From: Hyphomicrobiaceae bacterium
GTDB taxonomy: Bacteria > Pseudomonadota > Alphaproteobacteria > Rhizobiales > Hyphomicrobiaceae
Direction of reading: 5' to 3'
NCBI GenBank assembly: GCA_013141255.1
Contig: JABFRJ010000120.1
Coordinates: 1 to 42,779 of the forward strand
Length of the DNA stretch: 42,779 nucleotides
The notes below the pieces were generated by a model, which saw only the letters and a program-made list of their open reading frames with translations, had not been told where the DNA came from and ran no database searches. Position 1 is the first letter of the stretch, and each line of letters opens with the position of its first letter. Positions 18,514 through 25,236 of the stretch are shown piece after piece. The translations under genes and the position numbers were made by a program.

Positions 18514-19060
18514 TTGGTTGTTTCCTCTGCGCCTTCGTTCTCGCCGTTGCTACGACGCGCTTGCGCACTTGTTCGGCAGATTGTTTTGACCCTGTGAAGT
18601 GGAGCTCGGCGTGCTCGCTCTGCGAGGAAAGAACCACTAGGTTTCCCGGGGTGTTATTGGCCCTGTCCTCGTCCGCGTGGTGGACCGTCTCGCCGCGTCT
18701 TAATGGTCGCCCCAAGATGCTCTCAGCTACGACCCTGTGTTCATGTCGGCCGTTGAGCTTCCTGTAGGCCTTGCCCTGACCACGGCCACGTTGCGTGTTC
18801 CCACGGGCGACAGCGGATGCTCTCGCAACCTTGGCGTTGTGATCGGGCGGGTTGATCGCCTTCAGTGCGCACCCTCGTCGACAAAACCTTTGCGCTGGCT
18901 TCTTGGGATGGTTCACGAACGTCACCCCGCATCCTTGGCAAGTGCGCTCAGTCGGACGAGGGAGCTTGCGTTTCGCGTCTCCGAGGCACTGGCGGCTGCA
19001 ATACCTCTGCGGCGCACGGGCGCGCTTGAACATGAACGTATTTTTGCAGCTCTCGCAGAC
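18506..19060 (-). CDS. HNH homing endonuclease, in-frame fused to vestigial ATPase N-terminus
   Basis: Two zinc-ribbon-like Cys clusters and HNH_3-like core KLNGRHEHRVVAESILGRPLRRGETVHHADEDRANNTPGNLVVLSSQSEHAELH. Confidence 0.85.
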   Translation of the reverse strand, partial: VCESCKNTFMFKRARAPQRYCSRQCLGDAKRKLPRPTERTCQGCGVTFVNHPKKPAQRFCRRGCALKAINPPDHNAKVARASAVARGNTQRGRGQGKAYRKLNGRHEHRVVAESILGRPLRRGETVHHADEDRANNTPGNLVVLSSQSEHAELHFTGSKQSAEQVRKRVVATARTKAQRKQPND

Positions 19061-19156
19061 GCCGCTGCCGCTGGTCCCGACGAACGCCAGCCGGTCATCA
19101 AGCGCAGCGGCTGGGATTGGATATGTCGATGTCTTTATATCGGTTCGAGTGGTCAT
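19061..19156 (-). pseudogene. Vestigial N-terminus (first 32 codons) of HerA-like ATPase, interrupted in the Walker A motif
   Basis: MTTRTDIKTSTYPIPAAALDDRLAFVGTSGSG aligns with YPLSDHALDDRIAWLGTSGAG(KT) of the downstream ATPase. Confidence 0.8.
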
Positions 19157-19407
19157 GAATTATTTTCCGTTTTCAATTGAGCGCGAACGTCGTCGGCAAA
19201 ACATTCGGCGTCCTGCAACCGGGCAACAGCGTCGACCCCAGGCACGCCCATGACTTTCAGCAGGTCGCGCGCAACAGGCATCGACAGGGGGATTGCGGCG
19301 GCATAGTTGGCGACGACACGTTCAGCGAGACGCTCAACATCAATGCCGTTCTGCAGGATGGTCAGTTGGTTGGTCACTGTGCTCTTTCCTGATTGCAGAC
19401 TGGGCAT
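19153..19407 (-). CDS. Hypothetical phage protein
   Basis: ATGA overlap with the following ATPase/HNH ORF; MPSLQSGKSTVTNQLTILQNGIDVERLAERVVANY. Confidence 0.5.
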   Translation of the reverse strand: MPSLQSGKSTVTNQLTILQNGIDVERLAERVVANYAAAIPLSMPVARDLLKVMGVPGVDAVARLQDAECFADDVRAQLKTENNS

Positions 19408-19586
19408 GGGAGCCCCTTTTTTGCTTCTGCCACGCTGCCAACAGTGACCCACCCTGAAAACCATCCGCACCGGCAGCCAAACACAGCCCCAATGCTGTCG
19501 TCAGGAAGACTTCCAGCATCGATGACGTGCGCGCGCTTTAGGCGCTTGGCGCCGGGCTTGGCGAATAGTTCCTGCTGTCGGGGCAT
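19374..19586 (-). CDS. Hypothetical protein with CRC/CPVC zinc-binding-like motifs
   Basis: MPRQQELFAKPGAKRLKRAHVIDAG...CRCGWF...CPVC. Confidence 0.45.
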   Translation of the reverse strand: MPRQQELFAKPGAKRLKRAHVIDAGSLPDDSIGAVFGCRCGWFSGWVTVGSVAEAKKGLPCPVCNQERAQ

Positions 19587-19591
19587 CGCGC

Positions 19592-19894
19592 TTACTCCCC
19601 GTCTTGCTCGATCGACATTTCGTCGAAGGGACCGTCGAGGTTTCCGGTCACCAGCATGAAATGGTGAAAGGCTACGGCCTCGACGACTGCCGCCGGCGGC
19701 ATGACGAACGCCCGGGCGCACTCAGCAACGGTTGCTTTGCCGTTTTGCTGACCAACCCAGAAGAGGATCGCATTTGCCACGATGCCGATGCCGGGGCGGC
19801 CAGAAGCATCGCTCGCATCTTCAATGCTGCTATCGTAGCCTTCGAGATTGTAGCTATCCGGGTCAGGCCCAAAGAATGGGTGCAGTACCTTCAT
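19592..19894 (-). CDS. Hypothetical protein, possible HTH
   Basis: MKVLHPFFGPDPDSYN...GKATVAECARAFVMPPAAVVEAV. Confidence 0.5.
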   Translation of the reverse strand: MKVLHPFFGPDPDSYNLEGYDSSIEDASDASGRPGIGIVANAILFWVGQQNGKATVAECARAFVMPPAAVVEAVAFHHFMLVTGNLDGPFDEMSIEQDGE

Positions 19895-19941
19895 GGGCGG
19901 CCCCATGTGAGGCTCGCCGCCACGCCGCGGCGTGGTGCAAT

Positions 19942-20195
19942 CTGGTACTTCTCAGCGCTGGTACTTGTTACCAGGATTGCCAGCGCGTGGTGCACATCGT
20001 TGACAAAAATGCATTGCTGTTTGCACTGAACACGCATGATTGACAGTGCGTCACTACCTTGAGGTGGTAGCACTGGAAACGGTGTGAAGGTTCGAGTCCT
20101 TTCAACCGCACCACTCTGTATTTGCTGTGTTTTTTGCATGTTATTCGCCTTCGATAATGCCGATAGTGTCCGTCTCTGGTTTGGTACTTTTTACC
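19942..20195. promoter_or_regulatory. Candidate phage attachment site attP (arms plus core)
   Basis: tRNA-Leu 3'-half core at 20054-20113 flanked by GGTACTTGTTACC (19960-19972) and GGTACTTTTTACC (20183-20195); next to integrase. Confidence 0.75.
20054..20113 (+). other. 3' half of tRNA-Leu(GAG): anticodon arm, variable arm, T arm, acceptor 3' strand with CCA
   Basis: CTACC-TTGAGGT-GGTAG anticodon arm; CACTGGAAACGGTG variable arm; GAAGG-TTCGAGT-CCTTT T arm; CAACCGC-A-CCA; no matching 5' half upstream. Confidence 0.8.
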
Positions 20196-21391
20196 GGAGA
20201 CGGGACCACTTCAGCTTCTGAGCACTCTTTGTTCCGGGTTTCGTCGATTAGGTTGGGTAGTGCGGCGAGCCGCTTGTCGATCATAGCCGCTGCGGTCGCG
20301 GTCTTTTCGGGCCGGGCATGGATGTAGGTCAGCCGCGTGGTCCGCTCATCTTCGTGACCGAGCAGTTGAGCGATTTCCTTCACGTCAACGTTCTCATCGT
20401 CGGCCCACGACGCAATGGTGTGGCGGATCGTGTGTGGCGTGACATCGGTCTTGAACCGCTTCCCGCCCTTGCCGTCTTCCACATACCACCCAAGCCCGGC
20501 GCGCTCGCACGCAGCCCGGAAGCCATCGCGGCACGTCGTGAGCCGGGCTCCACCATGCTCAACCACGAATCCTGACGGGCTGCGCGCGTCGTGCGCGACC
20601 AGCAGGACATCATAGGCAATCTGCGTCATGACCATTTCGGCGCGGCCTTTGCGCCAGGACTTGTTCATCGGGTCGGGCGGCAGATCGACTTCGAGATCGA
20701 TCACGCGCCGGCGGAAGTCGATCCGGCTCCATTCGAGGTCCAGGATCGCAGTGTGGCGTCCCCCGGTCGAGAACAGGAGGATAATGAACAGATTGACGTG
20801 CGGATCGCTGCTACGCGCCGCTATCAGCAGGGCCTTTGCTTCATCCGGCGTCAGCACGCGGTCACGCTTGCGGCCGGCGCTCGGAAGCCAGACCAGCGGG
20901 GCGCGCTCGATCAGGTTGGAATCGAAGGCCCACTTGAGGCATTGGCGCAACCGGATCAGTTCGGTGTGCACCGTGTCCGGCGCGCGGCCGAGGGCAAACC
21001 GCGCCTTGGCATAATTTCGGTAATCGTCCGCCTTGGCAGATGCAGGGTTGCGGTTCTCGAACACCGGCGCCAGCGACACCCAATTGTATTTGTGGATGGC
21101 ATTGCTTTTGCCGTCCTGCTCACGGTCGGCCTGCCACAGCTTCCACAACTGCCCGAATGTGTATTCCTGGCGTTGTGCAATGACGGCGCGCCGGCCGTCG
21201 GCGAACTGGTCGAGGGCCTTGCGGGCGCGCTCTGGTATTTTCTTGCCAGACGCTTCACCCGGAAGGATCTCAATCAAGCGCGCACGCTGCCGCTTTTCGC
21301 CAGCTTGGAAATCTGCGATCCAGAAGCCCTTGTGTCGTCCGAGCTTAACGTCTCCGACGCGGTAGCTGTCCGTCTTTGCTCGTCTTCCCAC
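20141..21391 (-). CDS. int: Tyrosine recombinase integrase
   Basis: STGGRHTAILDLEWSRID, PHTIRHTIASW, LLGHEDERTTRLTYIH catalytic motifs. Confidence 0.95.
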   Translation of the reverse strand: MGRRAKTDSYRVGDVKLGRHKGFWIADFQAGEKRQRARLIEILPGEASGKKIPERARKALDQFADGRRAVIAQRQEYTFGQLWKLWQADREQDGKSNAIHKYNWVSLAPVFENRNPASAKADDYRNYAKARFALGRAPDTVHTELIRLRQCLKWAFDSNLIERAPLVWLPSAGRKRDRVLTPDEAKALLIAARSSDPHVNLFIILLFSTGGRHTAILDLEWSRIDFRRRVIDLEVDLPPDPMNKSWRKGRAEMVMTQIAYDVLLVAHDARSPSGFVVEHGGARLTTCRDGFRAACERAGLGWYVEDGKGGKRFKTDVTPHTIRHTIASWADDENVDVKEIAQLLGHEDERTTRLTYIHARPEKTATAAAMIDKRLAALPNLIDETRNKECSEAEVVPSPVKSTKPETDTIGIIEGE

Positions 21392-21576
21392 CGCTTAACC
21401 TCTTGTTCCAAAATGCGGGTGCCCTTTCGGCTCGGCACGCCGTTCTTGTTGACCGCGCTGTCATCTTGGCTGATAGAAAAGGACTTGAGCTTTCCCACAT
21501 CGATCAGGTTGTAAATGTGCATGCGCGAGCAACCCCATTCCGCGGCCAGCCTTGCGACCGTATATGCTGCCATCAC
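21274..21576 (-). CDS. Excisionase / HTH DNA-binding protein
   Basis: TVARLAAEWGCSRMHIYNLIDVGKLKSFSI winged-HTH; immediately upstream of and overlapping int. Confidence 0.65.
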   Translation of the reverse strand: MMAAYTVARLAAEWGCSRMHIYNLIDVGKLKSFSISQDDSAVNKNGVPSRKGTRILEQEVKRWEDEQRRTATASETLSSDDTRASGSQISKLAKSGSVRA

Positions 21577-21682
21577 TTCACCTCGTTAGTTGGTTGCAAT
21601 TGCCTGGACGCTGCGTTGTCAGTGTCCTTGGTGGGCTCAAAGCGCCAGTTGACCATGCCGGCGCCAGTGGTTTCCAAAGCCG

Positions 21683-22126
21683 TCAGCGTGTAAGCTTCAC
21701 CTTCGCGCTCTGCATCCGATCGCCGGCCTCAACAATCTTATTGAGAAGCGTCGCGAGCTTGACCCGTTCGGTTTGGGACAGGCACGCGAGCACGTCGGCT
21801 TCAGCCTTGAGTAAATGCTGGTTTGCCGCTTTCAGCGTGACCTCAGCATGTTCAGTCATTGATACGGCATAGGCACGTGCATCTTCGCGCGTGCGGCGGC
21901 GCGTCAAGAACCCGGCGCGCATCATACGGCGGACCATATCTGCCAGCGTCGAACGGTCGATGCCGGTGTAGCCAACCATCTGGGTCTGTGACGGTATTCC
22001 TTCAAACCATTTGAGGCACTGAAGCACTGCAACTTGGCGCACAGTAGGTGCGCCCTTATCAGCCCGGCTGTGGTAGGCGTTATGTGCGATCTGGTTGGCT
22101 CGGTGAAGGGTGTGGATCAGCGACAT
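21683..22126 (-). CDS. MarR-family transcriptional regulator
   Basis: VRQVAVLQCLKW...TQMVGYTGIDRSTLADMVRRMMRAGFLTRRRTREDARAYAVSMTE. Confidence 0.85.
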   Translation of the reverse strand: MSLIHTLHRANQIAHNAYHSRADKGAPTVRQVAVLQCLKWFEGIPSQTQMVGYTGIDRSTLADMVRRMMRAGFLTRRRTREDARAYAVSMTEHAEVTLKAANQHLLKAEADVLACLSQTERVKLATLLNKIVEAGDRMQSAKVKLTR

Positions 22127-22138
22127 TGCGTTGTCTCC

Positions 22139-22531
22139 TTATTGGTTAAACAAATCTTTTGAGGCCGTGCTCATGGCTGTTCCGATAGGCTGGACCGCAG
22201 TGGCGATTGCTTCCGGAAACACCTCCATGACTTTGCGCACTGCCGGGTCGGCTAACAGTTCTTCAATTGCAAAATCAGACACAACGTGATCGTGCGCATT
22301 GTGCTGTTGCAACGTTTTTATCAGCCGCCGCAGCGGCTCACTGTGCTTGGCAACGAATTGCAACGTGACCAGTGCGGCGCGTAGGTCGTCGAGCTTTTTG
22401 TCAGCCGTCGCCTTTTTGTATTTGCCGGCCTCTATCCAGCGAGGATAGAGGCGTTCCCGTTGCCGAATTTCGCGCTCGACTTCAGCGATCTGGTCATCCA
22501 GGGGCACGCGTGCGGGTGCGGTTTCCATCAC
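22139..22531 (-). CDS. Hypothetical phage protein
   Basis: Coherent ORF, overlaps neighbour by 4 nt. Confidence 0.5.
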   Translation of the reverse strand: MMETAPARVPLDDQIAEVEREIRQRERLYPRWIEAGKYKKATADKKLDDLRAALVTLQFVAKHSEPLRRLIKTLQQHNAHDHVVSDFAIEELLADPAVRKVMEVFPEAIATAVQPIGTAMSTASKDLFNQ

Positions 22532-22992
22532 GCGGCCACTCCCTTGTTGGGCGCATCCGACACGCGTTCCGCGAGCCGGCCGGAAGGCGCGGCCTCGCTG
22601 GGTTTGGCCTCAGCCGGTTTGGTGCGGCGGTCGAAGGCTGTTGGATCTCCGATGTTCAGCCGGTAGCGGCGCAGATGCGTGCGGTTGTCTCCGGTGTTCA
22701 GAATGACCGGCCCGCCGCTTTCGATGCGAAAGCGGCCTTCGGTGCGCGGTGGCCCTGCCAAATTTTCAACGATTGAGCAGAGCACCGGGAAGCGGTCGAG
22801 TGAACGCAGCGAACCGTATCGGTGCTTGTAGTGGTAGCCTGGGAGCAGGTTGGATTGCGTGTACCGTCCGGCGTAGCCGTCTCGGACTGAATACACATAG
22901 CCGCCGTTGTTTGGGCCCCACAGTGAAATGTAGGGCCGCGCATTCCATTCCGGGCGCAGGTCAATGATGTAGTATTCGAGCGCAGTGGTCAT
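22528..22992 (-). CDS. Hypothetical phage protein
   Basis: Internal ATG MTTALEYYIIDLRPEWNARPYISLWGPNNGGYVYS overlaps stop of upstream exonuclease. Confidence 0.5.
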   Translation of the reverse strand: MTTALEYYIIDLRPEWNARPYISLWGPNNGGYVYSVRDGYAGRYTQSNLLPGYHYKHRYGSLRSLDRFPVLCSIVENLAGPPRTEGRFRIESGGPVILNTGDNRTHLRRYRLNIGDPTAFDRRTKPAEAKPSEAAPSGRLAERVSDAPNKGVAA

Positions 22993-23711
22993 CACGCAGC
23001 GACCTTCTGGTTCAGCCAGTGGCGCGCGCAATACTTGGTGTCAGCATCCATGTCCGACTTGTTGACGATCCATTCGAGGTAGTCGCGCGGCGCGGCGTCA
23101 TACCTGATGCCCTTGTGCTTGCCGAACGTAATGACCGACTTCAACGGTGGTTCGTCACTCCATGCCAACATGTCAGCGAACGACGCGCGCTGAACAAGCG
23201 CGAGGAAGATGGCGCCGGTCACGTAGCAGTCGCCCAGGGCGCGGTGCGCGACGATCTGGTCACGCGCCATGCCGAGTGGGTTAACGAAGCCCAGGTGATA
23301 GCGAAGAAACTGGTTGCTGTGGGAAGGCAGGTCGGGCCACACGCGCAACGCCACCCGATAGGTGCAAACCCACTTCGGCTGGCACTCGCATTCGTCGAAC
23401 AGGGGCGTCAAGAACGACCGTTCGAACGATGCGTTGTGCGCCACCATGACCAGCTTGCTGTCATAATGTTCAGTGAACGGGAATATCACGGCTTGAATGC
23501 ATGGGGCATCGCGAAGATCACCATCGACGATGTGGTGCACCGCGGAGGCCTCTGCCAGCATGGGAATGCCGGGATTGACCAACGTCGAACGCCCGTTCGT
23601 TGAGATATACTTGTCAGACACTTTGGCGAGGTCGATCGAGGCAATTTCGCAAATGCGATCCTTTGCTGGATCGGAGCCGGTCGTCTCGATGTCAATCACT
23701 CGGATGGTCAT
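22992..23711 (-). CDS. DEDD 3'-5' exonuclease (exodeoxyribonuclease X-like) with DUF3820-like C-terminus
   Basis: RVIDIETTGSDPAKDRICEIA, VAHNASFERSFL, AHRALGDCYVT; C-terminal FGKHKGIRYDAAPRDYLEWIV. Confidence 0.85.
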   Translation of the reverse strand: MTIRVIDIETTGSDPAKDRICEIASIDLAKVSDKYISTNGRSTLVNPGIPMLAEASAVHHIVDGDLRDAPCIQAVIFPFTEHYDSKLVMVAHNASFERSFLTPLFDECECQPKWVCTYRVALRVWPDLPSHSNQFLRYHLGFVNPLGMARDQIVAHRALGDCYVTGAIFLALVQRASFADMLAWSDEPPLKSVITFGKHKGIRYDAAPRDYLEWIVNKSDMDADTKYCARHWLNQKVAA

Positions 23712-23914
23712 AGCGGTTGCACCTTTTTTGGCTCAGGGATCAAGAGCACGATAAAAACCGCGCTCCACGGCATCGTGATCAATAGGCACGCCATACCTGC
23801 CGGCGGCAAGGCGACGCCGGTTTTACGTTCGAGTTCGAGGGCCACAACGACGACCAGCGCGAACGCAACGATCAACGTTGAGATCCATGCAGCAATGCTG
23901 GTTGCTGTTTTCAT
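23708..23914 (-). CDS. Small membrane protein
   Basis: Two hydrophobic segments. Confidence 0.45.
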   Translation of the reverse strand: MKTATSIAAWISTLIVAFALVVVVALELERKTGVALPPAGMACLLITMPWSAVFIVLLIPEPKKVQPL

Positions 23915-24216
23915 GTGGCGTCTGCGACAGATTTTATGAATGTCAGCGCAGCCAGTTGCGCAGCATCAGGAAGGTCGGCAACGCGCACCGGGATCTCGTT
24001 CGGCGCTTGGTGCCAGTTCATCGTCGCATCTTCGCAGATCGCGTTTGCGGCCTCTGCTGTGTAGAGGCCTGCTTGCGCAATGTCCGCAGTATATCCGCAA
24101 CGGCCGGGCTTCCACCATGCTCGATGCTCGTTTGACCAGATCAAAAACACTATTGCCCCCTGTCGTTGCGTGCGTTGGTTTCGGCCAGCCGGTTGTCGCC
24201 AAAGTATTTGCGCCAA
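23911..24216 (-). CDS. Hypothetical phage protein
   Basis: IVFLIWSNEHRAWWKPGRCGYTADIAQAGLYT-type small phage protein; overlaps neighbour. Confidence 0.5.
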   Translation of the reverse strand: MAQILWRQPAGRNQRTQRQGAIVFLIWSNEHRAWWKPGRCGYTADIAQAGLYTAEAANAICEDATMNWHQAPNEIPVRVADLPDAAQLAALTFIKSVADAT

Positions 24217-24245
24217 CCGCTTTCATTGTATTCCGGCGTTACCTG

Positions 24246-24809
24246 CTAGGTCGTCGAGCCAGGTTGGGCAGCATCACTGGAGTTCGCCGCCACTGCAAAA
24301 GACCGGTTAACATACTTGATCATGTTGTCGCCGTAGAGGTGGATCCAGTGACGGACATAATCGGTGTCTGGTGACAACGTGCCGTCGCAAATCATCTGCA
24401 CAGAACGATGAACACGTTCAATTGCAGCGCCATCGTCGGCGTCAATGAACTGCGCTCCAAAGTTGAGTGGGGTTAGATATGACCATACGCAATGTCCTCG
24501 AATCGCCGGTTCACGAGGTACATCTGGGTTCAGTGCCTGCACCCAGACTTCATGCGTGGCGCCTTCGAGATAAATGTTAGGTGATGAGGCGCCAGAAAGT
24601 GGCCGCAAGTGCAGCATGACAATAGCGTAGCTGTGCCACAGCGGGTGCGCCCAAGGCGCATCAACGATCCAGACAGCAACGGTTCCATCGCTATCAGGTT
24701 CGTCTCTGAAGGCTCTACGCAAGGCCGCCAAATCGACAGACCACGCTACGCCACAACTGCCTGAAACATCAGGTTTCTGCGAAATTTCTTCCTGATTTTG
24801 ATTGATCAT
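24246..24809 (-). CDS. Hypothetical protein
   Basis: Coherent ORF in the operon; start uncertain. Confidence 0.45.
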   Translation of the reverse strand: MINQNQEEISQKPDVSGSCGVAWSVDLAALRRAFRDEPDSDGTVAVWIVDAPWAHPLWHSYAIVMLHLRPLSGASSPNIYLEGATHEVWVQALNPDVPREPAIRGHCVWSYLTPLNFGAQFIDADDGAAIERVHRSVQMICDGTLSPDTDYVRHWIHLYGDNMIKYVNRSFAVAANSSDAAQPGSTT

Positions 24810-24897
24810 AATGATTGTCCCCACTTGCTTGCCGTTGTCTTGCTAAACCAACCATCACTCCGGAAGAGACTCCGTTGTTGGCCTGTGACCTGCAATT

Positions 24898-25203
24898 TCA
24901 AATCCACGTTTCAACGATGCACGGATCATCGTCCTTCCACCGAACAGTGCGGAACAACCCTGCTGAGATGCACCTCCGGACGTCGTCTAAATTGTCACCA
25001 ACAACTGCCAGTGTTGTTGGTGCAGGGTAGCCGCGGCTGATAACAAAAAGACGGGCAATGAACTTCCCTGGGAAATCGCGCGGGCTCTGGTAGACTGTCC
25101 AGATTGGCAACGTTTGGTTCGTTCTGGCGGCTGTGGTTCCGGCCGCTGCCCGCAACGGTGACAGCTCACTAGTAGCATCGAGCGGTTCCAACTTCTCCGT
25201 CAT
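24898..25203 (-). CDS. Hypothetical protein
   Basis: Coherent ORF in operon. Confidence 0.45.
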   Translation of the reverse strand: MTEKLEPLDATSELSPLRAAAGTTAARTNQTLPIWTVYQSPRDFPGKFIARLFVISRGYPAPTTLAVVGDNLDDVRRCISAGLFRTVRWKDDDPCIVETWI

Positions 25204-25236
25204 GGCAGTTGCCTCAAAAATATCTGGTTGCTACAG

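Noticed and set aside
18439-19060. Intein or self-splicing intron in the ATPase
   Set aside because: The HNH ORF has its own stop, no C-terminal intein splice motif (HN + Cys/Ser/Thr) is seen, and the downstream ATPase has its own start plus a duplicated N-terminus, which splicing would not need. An intron core was not recognised by eye.
20054-20113. Complete functional tRNA gene
   Set aside because: Only the 3' half is present; upstream sequence does not form a D arm or the complementary 5' acceptor strand (GCGGTTG expected).
20591-21514. 307-aa + strand ORF antisense to integrase
   Set aside because: Opposite a well-supported tyrosine integrase; no recognisable domain.
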